From NCBI GenBank assembly GCA_002270565.1, contig NQMI01000050.1, forward strand, positions 62,001-126,000: 64,000 nucleotides of DNA, given 5' to 3'. The stretch comes from Stenocarpella maydis (lineage: Eukaryota > Ascomycota > Sordariomycetes > Diaporthales > Diaporthaceae). The notes below the pieces were generated by a model that worked only from the letters and a program-made list of their open reading frames with translations, was not told the DNA's origin and did no database searches. This document shows, piece by piece, positions 44,580 through 56,600 of this stretch. How positions within the stretch are numbered: position 1 is the first letter of the stretch; the number at the start of each line of letters is the position of its first letter. The position numbers and the translations under genes are program-made.

Positions 44580-46280
44580 GTCGCTCGGGGGGTCCGGGTG
44601 ACGGGGAGAAGATGGGGAACGGACGATGGGGCATGGGAACAGGACGGCAATGTTCGGGTGCCGCATCACCTGCTTAAGGGGTGTCTGTGGTGACGAGCCC
44701 GGGACACGGGGCAAGTCCGGATCAGGTAGGGATAATGCTTATCAACCTAAATCAGGCCTAATCAGCGCCCAGTGGTGGCCAGCTAGTTAAGGGATGTGAT
44801 TTATGTCACGTGTTAGGGCTCCACTATTATTGCTCCATTCTATAAAACCAAGCTTCCCATGCTTTATTATCTATAAATGAGAATACTAAAGAATTTATTT
44901 TATTTAAACATATTATGAATTTTAGTAATAAGACTTTTAATTCTTTATATATATTATTAATTTTTGTAAAGTTATATTATTACTTTTATATGTTCGTTAT
45001 TGTTATGGCCGCATTATGCTGAGGGCTGAGGTGGGTCGGGCTGGCGCACAGACCACCTGCAGCCTCTGAGGCCCTTAGCTCTTCTAGATTCGATCTCGTT
45101 AGAAACTTCCTTTCCTCCTTTCTTCTTTTCTCAGCCAGACCGGGTATTATTCAAAATTTCTACAATCTTGAGCAAGACTTGAGAGCTTCGCCTCTCGTAT
45201 GTCCTCCCGTGACACTTGTATGAAGTTTATAATGATGGATCACTGGATGAATGCTTGAGCCAAAGCTCGACAGGCCACACACATCACCGCCCCACGCCGT
45301 CAAAAAATGTCGGTCGTCCCTCTGCAGTTAATATTGTGCCGTGGAGCCGCATTCCTGGCAGGGCCACGGACGTTGATGGGAGGCCCGGCGTGGTTTCAAG
45401 GGGGGTCCCCTGATGCTGACCCCCTGCGTCCCCCGGATTTCAGAAGGCTCAGGGGCCAGGCATGCCGGCATGTGGATGTGGGGCCCATCTTCTGCTGGGG
45501 GCGAGACGTGACAGGAGCTGCTGGCCCAAACTGCCCTACCGTCCTGAAACACTCAGCTCCTCGCACACTCGGACGCAACTCAAGTCACGACTGCCAGGCA
45601 CGAAAGGGGCGACAGAGAAGGATCCGGGGCCGCTGAATGCCGCACAATGCCATGCTCCCTCGAATCGGTGCACACGAGACTGGACGACGCTACCTGGCTC
45701 AGGCATACAACGGATGTTGATATGTGCGCGTTTGTGCCAAGGGTGAGTGCCTGGATGGGTGATGTTTTGCTGCGTGGCTCTGACTCTCAGCCCCCAGTGT
45801 CAGACCCCCAGGAGATGCAGCCAAAGCTGTCCCTGCTGGTCCGTCCGCGTGGGACTTCTCAAACACTGATGAACAAAAAGTCAGACCACTATCAAGGCGC
45901 GCCGAGATGATCTCCGGCGCTATCTCTGGCTTCCCGCTCTCGCGGGTTTCGGGTTCCGGGCTGTGGCGGCCGTTTGGGTTTGCCTCTTGCCTAGATGCTC
46001 ATGCTCAAACCACAACGCTGCCACATTGCCTTTCGGCTCCCTCGACCGGCACAGCTTTAGAACAAGCCGTGACTGCATTGAAAGACCCTCAACCACAGGC
46101 TGCCAAGCCATCAGGCTCGGCGATTATTTGACAAAGTCATCCCAGATTGCGTATGCACCTGTCGGCAGATTGTCCCATTTTATCGTATGTTCCCAGGACC
46201 TACCCGTCTCAACACATAGCCTTTAGAAGCACAACCTCCTCGGCAGCTACTTTGATAGTTTAGCCCTGATTTCCAAGGTC
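44580..46280. other. Intergenic region with an AT-rich relic patch
   Basis: At about 44850-45005 the sequence becomes very AT-rich, then returns abruptly to GC-rich DNA beginning TGTTATGGCCGC at 45000. It could be a small RIP-mutated transposon remnant, perhaps a solo LTR ending near CGTGACA (45213), but no target duplication was found. The rest holds no recognisable gene. Confidence 0.35.
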
Positions 46281-48811
46281 ATGTCGCCCGCCTGTGCCAT
46301 GCCCACTGTCGAGACTGTTCCCGAGGCCCGGGACGCAGACCAGGAGCCCAATGGCCAGCAGCGAGAGCAGGAGGCGGCCGAGGACCATCGCGACCCTGAG
46401 CAGACGGCCCTAGAGAACAGCCGTCTGCCCTCGATCAGGGACGACTCCCCACTCAGGAGATACCAGACCGGCTCACCACAACTGCATCCCTTACTCAAGC
46501 CGCGCCCGAGGAGCAGGGACCGGCGTAGGAGCAGCGGGATTCCCGTTGTGAGGCACGACACGCATCGACGTGCCTCGGCCGACTTCGCCTGGCACGGCTT
46601 TGAGGAAGACCACGCCGGCTCAAGCGCCTCGGATCTTGAACGCCGAAGCTCTGCGTCACAGAAGCCCGCGAAGCAGCAGAGGCGGGAGCGGCTGTCGTTT
46701 CAACACGGATTTTCAGGGCTGCCACTGCCACTGCCGGCGGTCAAGGCCAATGCCGGTGGAAGCTCGAGCAGTAACGGCTCAACATCCAAGAGGACGTTGT
46801 TGGCCGGGATGGTGCCCGAGCCACAGGCTTCAGCAGCTCAACGTGGCGCCAGCGTACAAGAGGCAAAGCCCTCCATTCCGGACTTTCTCGATAACTTAAA
46901 CGAGGATGCTCCAGCGGGGGCGGAGGGTGGAGGTCAGCAGAGCGTGGCCGAGACCGCGTCGTGGAGTGGCGCCAACAACGAGGGCAAGGCATCACCGAGC
47001 GCACAGAGCGAGACATCCTCATCTTCGTCCACATCAGGCAGCCCATATAGCGACCTGTCCTCCGAGAGGACAACAGACACCGAGAGAAGCTGCAGCCCCG
47101 AGAGGGGCGTGGAGGGCGATGAGACTCCAGTGGCCCCTCTCCTCAACTTCGTGGAACACAGCTTGCACGCCGCCAGCAAGCGCCGCAGCAGCCTCTTCGA
47201 CGTCGACCGCTATGGCACGCCTGAGATGCCCCGAGGGACGGCAAACCTCCCACATATCCCCTGCAGCGTCCTGACGCCGAGGATGCCCAACCAGGGCCAC
47301 CATCCAAAGCACCTGCCGCGGGCCGAGAAGCTACCGCTTTCAGGCTACGAGCTGCTCGCGTCGCGCATATCGGCGGCGTCGTCGGAACCAGGGCCGCGCA
47401 GTCACCCAGGCTCCGGGAGCTCGTCGTCCACCGCGACGCCCAGGGGGCATGTCCCGAGGAGGCACAGCAGTGCCAGCAACTTTGCCTACCGGAACAGCCT
47501 GTCGGAGCCCGAGCCCACCATCAAGCCCATATACCGCAGGTTCAAGGCCATGAATCACCGGATCCTGCTTCAGTTGCAGGACGAGCTGAGCGAGCTGGAG
47601 GAGCAGTTGCACAGGCTGGACACGGCGGACACACAGACGAGGAGGGTCCCAGACCGCATCCTACCGGCAAGCAGGCGAGCCGAGGCCCAGGCTGGGGGAG
47701 AGCTTCAGTCGCACAAGACAGCAGTCCTGGCCAAGATCGGGTTGAAGCTCGGCCAGTACAGTGAGTAATAGACTGTGGACTGGATCGGACGTACTTGTCG
47801 CCCCAGGATACTAACGTCCCTCTTACAGACCATGCGATGGCATCCTTTACAGCCACCCGCGACATCCCCTCTCCATCACCGTCCGACGTCAACGACTATC
47901 GCCGCTACCTCGCCGTCCACCAACCAGTCACCGAGGTCGAATCCCGCTTCCTCGACTCCACCGACGACCTCGTCACCCTAGCCCCACCAACGAGGACATC
48001 ACCACCCTTAAGCCGCGCCCCCAGCCCACCCGTCGGCGGGGCCATGGCAGCAGCCGCCGCCGCCGCGGCGCGCGACCAACACTACCACCAAGCCCTCAAG
48101 ACAACCCTCGGCGCTGCCGCCGCCGACTCCGCAAGCGCAACCACAACCGCCCCGGCGCCTGCCCCCTCGTCCGCCCAGGGCGGCCTGTCCGAGCCGGAGC
48201 CCTCCTCCCCGATCCCCATCCCGGGCACCATGCACGGCAACTCGTGGCGCCGCGGCCACGTTCGCGGGAGCAACAGCGTCAACCACATCCCCAGCCCGGG
48301 CCTCCTCTCGTCAGGCGGCGGTCTGGGCTGGGCCCCGCCGCCCAGCCCGCGGGGGCCGAGGTCGAGGCCGCGGTCAAGCTCCGAGGCCGTCACCCTGCCG
48401 AGTTTTACGCCGCGTTCGGGCACGCCACCTGTGGGCCCCAGGGCGGAGGCCGCTGCCGCCGCCGCCCCTGGTGCGGTCCCGACGATCAAGGTCGATCAGC
48501 CGTCGTCGTCTCCTGGCGCCGCGGGTGAGGCCGTGACGAAGGGGGCTGGGTCGGGCTCGGCATCGCCGGTGGTGCTCCACGTAGCCATCGCCCTGGCGGT
48601 GGCGGTGCTGCTGCCGATCCTGGCCTTCCCTACCATCCCCGGGCTCGTGGGCCGGCTGATTGTCGTGGCCCTCGTCGGCATGTCTGTCGCCGGGTCCGTC
48701 GTGCAGTCCGCCAGCGTGGGTGCCCGCGCCCCGGGGGCCTACAGCAAGGATTTGTTCCTGAGTGTCGCGGTCTACACGGGTGTCATGGCGGTTGTGGCCG
48801 GCGTGCTCTAG
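46281..48811 (+). CDS. DUF6594-domain membrane protein
   Basis: Two exons, 46281-47760 and 47829-48811 (68-bp GTGAGT...ACAG intron), about 820 residues. The first ~350 residues are disordered, basic and Ser-rich. From about residue 354 the sequence reads LSGYELLASRIS, then IKPIYRRFKAMNHRILLQLQ, DELSELEEQLHRLD and HKTAVLAKIGLKLGQY. This is the signature of the fungal DUF6594 family. A low-complexity insert rich in Ala, Ser and Pro separates this from three C-terminal hydrophobic segments (VVLHVAIALAVAVLLPILAF, LIVVALVGMSVAG, LFLSVAVYTGVMAVVAGVL). In known members a helical cytosolic part precedes such membrane spans; the function is unknown. Family call from remembered motif wording, not from a search. 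Confidence 0.8.
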
Positions 48812-49144
48812 AGGCTTGGGAAAGCATAATGCGTACGTGCCAGAATGTGAACCCTGCATGATATATACGAGATATAACACGGAAAAGAAAATATGACAAC
48901 ATCAGTCCTAGGTCTGAAAATTTTATAGCTGCCAGTGAAGTCCATCTCGCCATGCGGCCGGGTCTCGATCCAGCGAGACTGTCGCTAATCAGTTTTACTG
49001 TATTCCAGTCGCTTGTCCCTTCAACACAACCGCTTCAGGAAGCAGAAATGATGCAATAGATACCCGTGCTCATCATCTGATGAGCGGGACTGCAATCCGA
49101 AATACCCGCAGTTGATTCCCCGCAACGGAACAACACGGTGGTCC
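48812..49144. other. Short intergenic stretch
   Basis: 3' region of the DUF6594 gene and downstream end of the broken small gene; nothing else seen. Confidence 0.4.
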
Positions 49145-49573
49145 TCAAAACATCGACGGAATCTCAAATCGACATTTCCCACCCAGTCGATGCCGCAAGG
49201 GTGCGTGAGTACGTGACCCAGGAGGAGCCTTCGGCCACTGGAGCTCGTAAATGACTTGTAGTGACCTCCATGGAAGGTGCCCCGAAGAACGCGTCGTCTT
49301 GTGGTGTCGAGAGCGGGGTGATCCTTGTGGACGCTGAGCAGAGCATCGAAGACGATGCAGAGGCGGCGGGCAACAATGGGCCGATCGCCAGGGCGGTTGT
49401 TCTCCGTATCTGATCAGCCGAGGGAAAACACCAGACCAGCTTCTTCTTGTCCGAGGATGCGTCCCTTTTGGTAGGAACTTAAGGCCGGGCAGGCGTAGGG
49501 CCTGGTCGACCTCGTCCAACACCGAGTTATCGGTGACGATATGAAAACGGTCGTCAAGGGAGTGAGCTGCCAT
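49145..49573 (-). pseudogene. Broken paralogue of the small unknown gene at 50047-50412
   Basis: From ATG 49573 the minus strand reads NSVLDEVDQALRLPGLKFLP, which lines up without gaps with STEMDKIDKTLRLAGLKFHQ of the intact neighbour. Immediately after, near 49470, the frame must change (KGRILGQEE). In that frame a TGA follows VFSLG, then the similarity continues as PIVARRLCIVFDALLSVHKD, matching GVVAHLCLLYETVLTICKD at the same spacing. So the copy has one frameshift and one stop codon. The two copies lie back to back, pointing away from each other, as an inverted duplication. Confidence 0.65.
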
Positions 49574-49972
49574 CTTGTTGGTGTAATTCTAAGTTCAATA
49601 AGCGCCACTAGGAGGAGTAGATGTTAGTGGACCTCGAGATGTGTCAGCAACAGATGCGTGACCCCAGAGCGTGCTGAACTTGCCAAATGGTCAAGGTTTC
49701 AGGGTATCCAATGCACAGCTTTACTTGAAGGATTTAAGGCATACCTGAAATTTGACGTATAATTGCAAGCAATGATCTCAGGTCCAATGACGAGGGAAGA
49801 TGGTACTCGACAACAGAGACACCAACCCCACCAGTCGCAAACAACTTGGTCAAAATCACTGAAATCTGAAATCTCATGCACTCGTCATGCTTCCAGGCTT
49901 CAAGTGGCAAGTTCAGAATGCCCCCACCCGAGTGCCAGCTCCCTTGCCTCACCACCTTTCAATACTGTCCAC

Positions 49973-49982
49973 TTTATAAAAA
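49973..49982 (+). promoter_or_regulatory. Possible TATA box
   Basis: TTTATAAAAA lies about 65 bases upstream of the ATG at 50047, the expected distance from a fungal start site. No other match this good lies nearby on this strand. Confidence 0.4.
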
Positions 49983-50046
49983 GACTACCTGTCACACTTT
50001 CTTCTGCAAATCAGTTAAGAAACGCTTCTTGCTGTTCACTGTTAAA

Positions 50047-50412
50047 ATGGAGTTGGACCCCAACGAGGATCCCTTGTTCCACTTTCTAATGGACTCCACC
50101 GAGATGGACAAGATCGACAAGACACTTCGTCTCGCTGGCCTCAAGTTCCACCAGGGCAAGCGTGTAATTAGAAGAAAGAATGGCAGCTCTATCATAGCCA
50201 TTAGAGCGTATGACCTCGGCCGCGGCTGTGTTGGCAGCCAGCTGGGCGTCGTTGCGCACCTCTGCCTCCTCTACGAGACCGTTCTCACCATTTGCAAGGA
50301 CCGACCCTACCTCCTTGGCCTTGACGACAATTTCCTCTATGAATCAGCGTACGAGTGGCTTTCGAAATCTTCAACTTCCAATAACGCCACCCGTGGCAGC
50401 ACCCATATGTAG
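50047..50412 (+). CDS. Small protein of unknown function
   Basis: A single exon of 121 residues starting MELDPNEDPLFHF in good ATG context (GTTAAAATGG). No family is recognised. The sequence is a soluble mixed alpha/beta type with an N-terminal acidic region, a basic middle (KRVIRRKNGSS) and a leucine-rich helical part (VVAHLCLLYETVLTIC), followed by a polar tail. No signal peptide or membrane segment is visible. The gene-like character is supported by a broken paralogue in inverted orientation 474 bp away, in which both the N-terminal and middle blocks are preserved. The pair looks like a lineage-specific gene duplicated locally. An open reading continues upstream to 49876 but lacks similarity to the paralogue. 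Confidence 0.6.
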   Translation: MELDPNEDPLFHFLMDSTEMDKIDKTLRLAGLKFHQGKRVIRRKNGSSIIAIRAYDLGRGCVGSQLGVVAHLCLLYETVLTICKDRPYLLGLDDNFLYESAYEWLSKSSTSNNATRGSTHM

Positions 50413-51698
50413 GGAGAATTAATTAGTTTGCATGATATGTATGCTGACTAGGTATTCATGTCCGGCCGACGAATCAGGCCTGCAAATGTGGGCAAGCCTG
50501 ATTAGCTGTAGTTATGCCGTGATGGACGGATGCCCCGATCCCAGTGTACCCTACCTTTTTGTATGGGGGGATACATAGTAATTCCAAGATGAACATTGCT
50601 GTCTGGCCCAACCTGAGTTGAAGCCCCGGAATTTTAAAGAGAGAGTAACAACCACGCTCAACTCAAGTTGCCGAGACTCCACCCAAAATACGACGAGCTA
50701 AACTTTGTCTTCCTTAGTTCAGTTATGCCCTAAATAATATCCTCTCTTCTCGCGCTACTTTGTGTGTGGTCGCGCCAAGGCATATACGGCCCGCAGCTGC
50801 CGACGCATGACATGGCGTTGAGGTTCTGCCTCTCTGCCAAGTGTCTCACTGACTGCCCCCCATGCAGGTACCCGTGCAGCATCTCGTCTGTGAGCACACT
50901 CGGCAACCTTAACCCATCGAAGGATGGTTTTGTGGGCCCGATAGAAAATGGCACAGTAGAACCATGGGATGTTGAGCCACCTCAGGCCGACTGGGATGAA
51001 AAACTACATGGTCTTCAACGCTGGCCGCAATGATTCGTAAAAGTATTGAAGCGTTATTAGTTGGTTTCGTTTTTAACCCAGTCGTAATTCCCTCAAAAAA
51101 AGAAGCTATGGCCGTCTCTTTATATAGTCTTCAATGGTCAATGGCCCGACGTTAGATAAGAAATACAATGCTGATAATTATAAATTTTAAAACATAATAG
51201 CCTGTCACTAACACCAAAGTGACGAAGCGTTCTTAGGCTGGGTGCCAGTTGCCAAGACGGCTTACACCGCCTGACTCGTCACTTCATAAGAATAGTAAAG
51301 AACTATGTCGAAGCTGAGTCCAGGCCTATAGAGCTATAACAATGGCACGTTATGCACGAGTCAAGAGGTTTGATGAGAGAATAGTAGTTAACAATTAAGT
51401 ACAAGGCACAGCAGCACATCCTGCTGTGACGCTTAATGTCGTGAGGTATAGGTAGATAGGTATTAGGAAATCAGTGTCATCCTCCGAGTCCCGAACACCA
51501 CAGGAGTCACCTAGCCAGGCTCCCCATCGCTTGAAGTCCCATTTGAAAAATCCCGTTGAGCCATCCACCCTAGCCTCCCCTTTTCTCCGTGGTCCTGTTA
51601 ATCTTTTTGTATAAGGATAGACGCCACTGGGTCCTCCCACCTACGCCTGTTTCGTAGTCGTTCCCCCCTCTCTCACACGCACATACACACACTCACAC
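50413..51698. other. Intergenic region, nothing firm
   Basis: AT-leaning between about 51050 and 51390, with a short inverted pair AAGTGACGA / TCGTCACTT near 51220-51290. A 90-codon frame at 50764-51033 has no recognised similarity. No gene is supported. Confidence 0.4.
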
Positions 51699-53546
51699 TC
51701 ACTGCGGCCTCACGGCCCCGCCCTCGTAGGCAGAGAACCGCCCGTGAATAAACTGCCGCACGCTCTTGCCCCAGAACGCCATCGGGATGGCCAACAGGCC
51801 CACGCTGAGTATGGCAATGCCGATGGCAGAATTGACGACGACGAAGCCGGCCGCCGCGTTCCAGTAGGGCAGTATGACGGTGATGCCGTAGCTTGCCACA
51901 TAGCTGACGCCGCCGACGACGGCGAGGCCGGCCGCGGCCCACTGCGGGAGGGACTCGACGATCCAGATGGTATTGATGACGCTCGCCGACGCGAAGCTGA
52001 AGGCGTTGAGGCCGTACGAGACGTGGTACCAGGCGGGGTGCCAGTTGTCGCGGGCGGCGAAGCCGTAGATAAAGACGCTCAGCGCGCCGCTGACGACGGG
52101 GAGGATGAAGGCGGGAAGGTAGAACTCGGCGTGGCGGACGCCCTTGTTGCGGAGGGTGAGGCGCTTCATGACGTTGTTGAGCATGTAGTAGGAGGCGCCA
52201 AGGGCCAGGAAGCTGCCCAAGGCGGCGGAGTAGTTGACGTTGGCGACGGCCGAGGGCGGGAGGTTGTAGGGATCGCCCGCCATGCGGACGGGGAAGCCGA
52301 CGCCGACGGACATCATGCCGCCGAAGCTGATGGAGTTGAGGATGGTCACCCAGAAGACGAGCGGGTTCGCCACGCAGAGGAAGATCTGGATGAAGCTGGC
52401 GAGGGCGGCCCGCGGATCGCAGACGGACCGCTTCCAGATGCGGAGGGGGGTCACCCGCCAGGTGTGCATGGGCAGGTCGTCGAGGCTGGGGAGGCCGCTT
52501 TCCATGGCCCTGATGGACCGGCGGTCGCCGCCCGGGACGTCCCACCACTCCTCGTACATCCTGACCTTCTCGGTGCCTGACTGGACGAGGACGCGGCCGT
52601 CGAAGGCCACTGGCGGGCGGAGGAAGTAGGTCTCCGGGACAAGGAAGATGATCACGAAGAGCATGATTATGCTCGGGATGGCGAGTCCCCTGTAGAAGTG
52701 GTGAAAGTCCTTGGTAGCGTCGACCATGAGTGGCAGGTTTGCAAGAACCAGCAGTGGCAAGCCACCACCTCCGCACCAGAAGGTGGCGATGGCGAGGGGG
52801 CGTTCATGAATGAATGTGAGGTCGATGTATTGGAGGATAGACTTTGAGACGAGTTAGTATCATTGAGACAGGCGTGACGCCCGGGGGTGACATACGGTGC
52901 TCAGAGTAGCTCCACCGGCGATACCCTGAAAGCATACTGCGCCGAGGAGCTGGCGGTAGTCGTTGGTGAAGCCAGCCCATAGACTCCCAACGGACATCAA
53001 CACGGCTGACAGGATGATGAGTGGCCTCCTGCCAAAGGCTACCGACATGGGGATCCAGAAAAGGAAGCTCAGCCCCATCATCAGCGTCGGACTGCCGGAG
53101 AGGGTGGAGACCGAGAAGGGTGCCATATCCTGGCGTCTCGTTAGCTGCTATCGATGGGAGACACCTTTTCAGGGAGGACTCCATACCTCTGCCGTAAAGT
53201 TGTAAAGAAAGGCCTTGTATAGGTTCCCCGGGGCCTGGATGGCGACCATGCAGATGCACGAGTGGATCGACAAAGCCGCAAGTATGAACACGCGCCGGCG
53301 GCGGTCAAAGTTGAGAGGGTCGGCGGGCGAATCGCTCGGGATAGGCAGGCTGAGCAGGCGGCCGTCGGCACCGATGAGGAAAACACTGCCAGCGATGTCC
53401 ATAGATGCGCGTTTTGAACGAGTGGATGAGGTTGTCTCCGCCTGCGAAGCTCGCTCTGCGATAGATTCCTTGTTGATGCTGTCGACGAAGGAGTCCCCGT
53501 CGAAGAGAGCCCGCTCCGTGTTGGTCATCTCGACTTCCTTGGCCAT
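51699..53546 (-). CDS. Major facilitator superfamily transporter
   Basis: Three exons on the minus strand, 53546-53187, 53129-52896 and 52841-51699, about 578 residues, GT-AG throughout. The first ~95 residues are a cytosolic leader; membrane segments start at RVFILAALSIHSCICMVAIQ. The MFS loop motif appears as FGRRPLII, and the sequence HERPLAIATFW before segment 5 or 6 is common in fungal drug:H+ antiporter-type carriers. A large central cytosolic loop (VPETYFLRPP...EEWWDVPGG) separates two six-helix halves; the second half has about six more hydrophobic segments. An AGC repeat precedes the start; an in-frame TGA before that repeat and the lack of another ATG fix the start at 53546. Substrate unknown; no biosynthetic neighbours suggest one. 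Confidence 0.88.
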
Positions 53547-53577
53547 GCTGGGCTTCGTGTCCTCGCCTTCGATGAGG

Positions 53578-53580
<3 letters not shown>

Positions 53581-53613
<33 letters not shown>
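53581..53613. repeat. CTG/CAG microsatellite, 11 units
   Basis: Eleven perfect CTG units on the plus strand, lying 35-67 bases upstream of the transporter start codon and therefore probably in its transcribed leader. Confidence 0.9.
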
Positions 53614-53614
<1 letters not shown>

Positions 53615-56600
53615 GTCAGGATCGCCGGAGTGGTGTCGGACCACCGTCTATGGGAGCAACCAGCCTGTGGTCATTTGCTTCGTTGTTGATGGCGGAAGAG
53701 AGGTAGGGCAGAATAGGCCAGGGCGAGAAGGGTCGGGTTTTACTTCATTTTAAGCAAGATGATGACTTGCAGGCAAAGCAAGGCGATAGGAACCCCGGCC
53801 AGTCGGCAGCGTCGACCCGGAAGCTAATATACAACCTGGTGATTGTTTTCTGTCAGCATCTCGGTATTGTTGCACTCGCACTCGGATACCTCTGTGGGAT
53901 GAAGCGACGCAGGCCGCTGTGGCTCTCGGGCGCCTAGGTCGGAGGCTGTCACTTACAACAGACATCATGGGCGCGGCAGAAGCAAGTGCCTTGCATTGGC
54001 TGCCCAAAGAGGAAAAGGCTGGCAGGATAAAGTTTCGTTTTGGTTTCTCCTGGGCCAAGACACATGTGGGCCATGGGGTGGCTCCAGGGGCAGGCCTCAT
54101 CGACTCTTCTTGGGTGCCAGTAGTCCTGAAACCGATGCAACCTCGCGCCCAAGGCTGGACAAGGCGTGCGCGGGCCCGTCGCGGTGCTGAGGGCGTGCTG
54201 CATAGGCCACGCGCAAAAGAAAAGCATGTTGGTTTCTCGGTTTCAAAGCCTCTTCAGAGGGTGACTACGACGGACTCAGGGTGAGCGATGGCGAGCCGAG
54301 GAGATCAATCTGGTCGTCACCAACCTTGTCCCTCGTCGCGCATCATATCCTCCACGGCTGGCGGGGCAGTAGAGGCTGTTGCCAGAAGGCTCCTTGGTTT
54401 TGCTCTGGCTGCTTTGGCTCTTCCCCGCGGCCAAGGCACAGCGAGTAAAAATGATGCCCTGCAACCGACGGGATGGTGGGTCAGGCCCACGGGTCCGCTT
54501 TGACGTCCTCGGCTGGGAATGTGCCAGAGGCTATAGCGGGAGTCACCTACAGCTGGTGGGGCATGCGGCAGTTTGTTTCTCTCAGCCATCACCACTCTCG
54601 CCTAGTGCCATGTGCCCCTCAGCCGTTTCTTTGGCTTGCATGACTCCCATGTGGTCTTGCATGCACACGAGGCGCTCGACCCACAGGCGCCATGACCTTG
54701 CTCTGGTCAGTTTTGACCTCGGCGTGGGGAAGACGTCGAGCTAGACACCCAGGGCTGTGGTATAAGGCCCACGACGCTTGGCTGCATGGCTTGGTCACCT
54801 CAAAGCTCTTCCCTCGCAGGCACTGACAGGCAGACAGGCAGGGCTCTGCGCGACGAGTTGCTTTTTTCGTATCCGGGAGGCTGGGTAGGGCTCGGCTCCC
54901 AGGGATGTCCAGACTCGGGGGCGCGGGCATGTTCGTTCAGATCCTCAGCTCGTCGGCAACAGCACGCGCCATCAGACGACCTCGGGACTTGGTCGCACGC
55001 GAGGTTTGGACGACGCGAGCGTGTCCGTGCTGTCACGTCAGGCGGATGGATGGCCCAGGATGACGAAGAAATGAGGGCAGATTTCATGCCGTGATGTACG
55101 GCTCCACTGAAGCCAGCCCGCGGAACTTTGGAATAGGGCTGGTCAGCAAAACAGCGGATCCCTGCCGAAGCTTATTCGAACGTCTCAAACCACTGTCAAA
55201 CGTGGGGCTGCCCAACTCACACCGACTGGCACTTGAGGCACAGACATCAACTTACCCGTCACAGCCAAGAAGACAGGCACCTCCCTCATAATGGACTACT
55301 ACTATGTACATCGAGTCCCCAACCAGTTGTCTAGACCAGTCCGTGCGGCCCCGGATCGGACCCCGAGGTCAACGGTTTGCCGATACCGCGTCCCAGAGGT
55401 TTGTCGCCGGTCTGGCGCCTGATCTCGTCGACCCCAGGGATTTCCTCGGCGTCTATGCAGTGGCAGGGCACAGAAACCCTCCTCGAAGCAATAGCCTCCG
55501 CTTGTTCCACACACACACACACACTATTCCTTCATATATTTGCCATGGGGAACTCTTTTTTACAGGTCGCTGGGTGCGGTTTCCACAGTATCCCATACTC
55601 CTAAGGGTCCAAAATCTTATCAGGAGCTCAAAGTTCTAGCTCGAGACTGGCCCGGTAGCATATTAAGATCTGCAGCCGGCCATCCGGTAGCATGGTCTTG
55701 GGCTCCGAGCTTGATGGCCTCCCGGCAGCCCAAATCTCGGCCAGGAAATGACTTGCGTGTTGATCGAGATGGTCCCAAAAGATACAAATAAAGATGCAAC
55801 ACACACACAGCCCGAAAAAAAAAAAAAAGAGTGGAAACAGTTACGGTTCAATGTTCTGACGCTCGCCTACTCCTGGACTGATCATCCCGGCCCCCTCGGA
55901 AACTATCCAGACAAATCTTTCCCCCTTGTTCGCAGCATGAGCAAGCCAGCCCTTGCATAAGCGCGGCACTGAGACCAACGCCATCTGTTCGCACATCACA
56001 CACTGATCTCCGCGACTCTCGGGCTGCTCGTGGTACGACGAACATCCACTTCAAATGTCACCAGTCGCCCATGCGTTCACATTATACCCGTCGGCTATCC
56101 CCCAGGACGTGCCTAGCTACTCACGTGGCATGACATGGCCGAGACGCACCATGTACTCCGTACCTACACGCACACCGGTTCCCGGTGCCTAAACTTTATT
56201 CTCGCTCTAGGGGGCTCCTCCTGCCGTCTGCAGCCTGCTAGTTGCCGTTACAACAGGAGATCCTCATTAGGGGGGTAATTATGCCGAATATTCCGATGCA
56301 AGAGAAGTGAGCATAACGGCCAGGCAAAATTACCCGACAGGCAAGGCATAGCGGGAAGCCAAAGATTCTAGCAGAACCCTAGCGATAGAGTTGAGCAGGC
56401 CACGTTGCTGGCCTGTCGTAGTTACGCGATGCCTGCACATGATAATTACTAGCAGGGGGACCAAATCGTGGCGTTGCACTAGTCTGATAGTTCGTAGACG
56501 CTGCGCAACCAAGACGCACATGTAGATGCGCAGATGCACGTCATGTCTTGTGGTCTTGTCTCCCACGCCTATCGATCGGACCTGCATCGAGAGTGCTCTT

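Noticed and set aside
45000..45213. Solo LTR beginning TGTTATGG and ending GTGACA
   Set aside because: Start resembles the LTRs at 57.9 and 58.6 kb for only seven bases and no target duplication flanks it.
50764..51033. 90-codon open frame
   Set aside because: No similarity or gene context; codon use and length are within chance for this composition.
51219..51290. Short inverted repeat resembling a small transposon
   Set aside because: Only about nine matching bases and no target duplication.
51744..52580. 278-codon open frame on the plus strand opposite the MFS gene
   Set aside because: It is the antisense of the transporter exon; its Asp/Glu/Gly/His-rich reading mirrors GC-rich hydrophobic codons.
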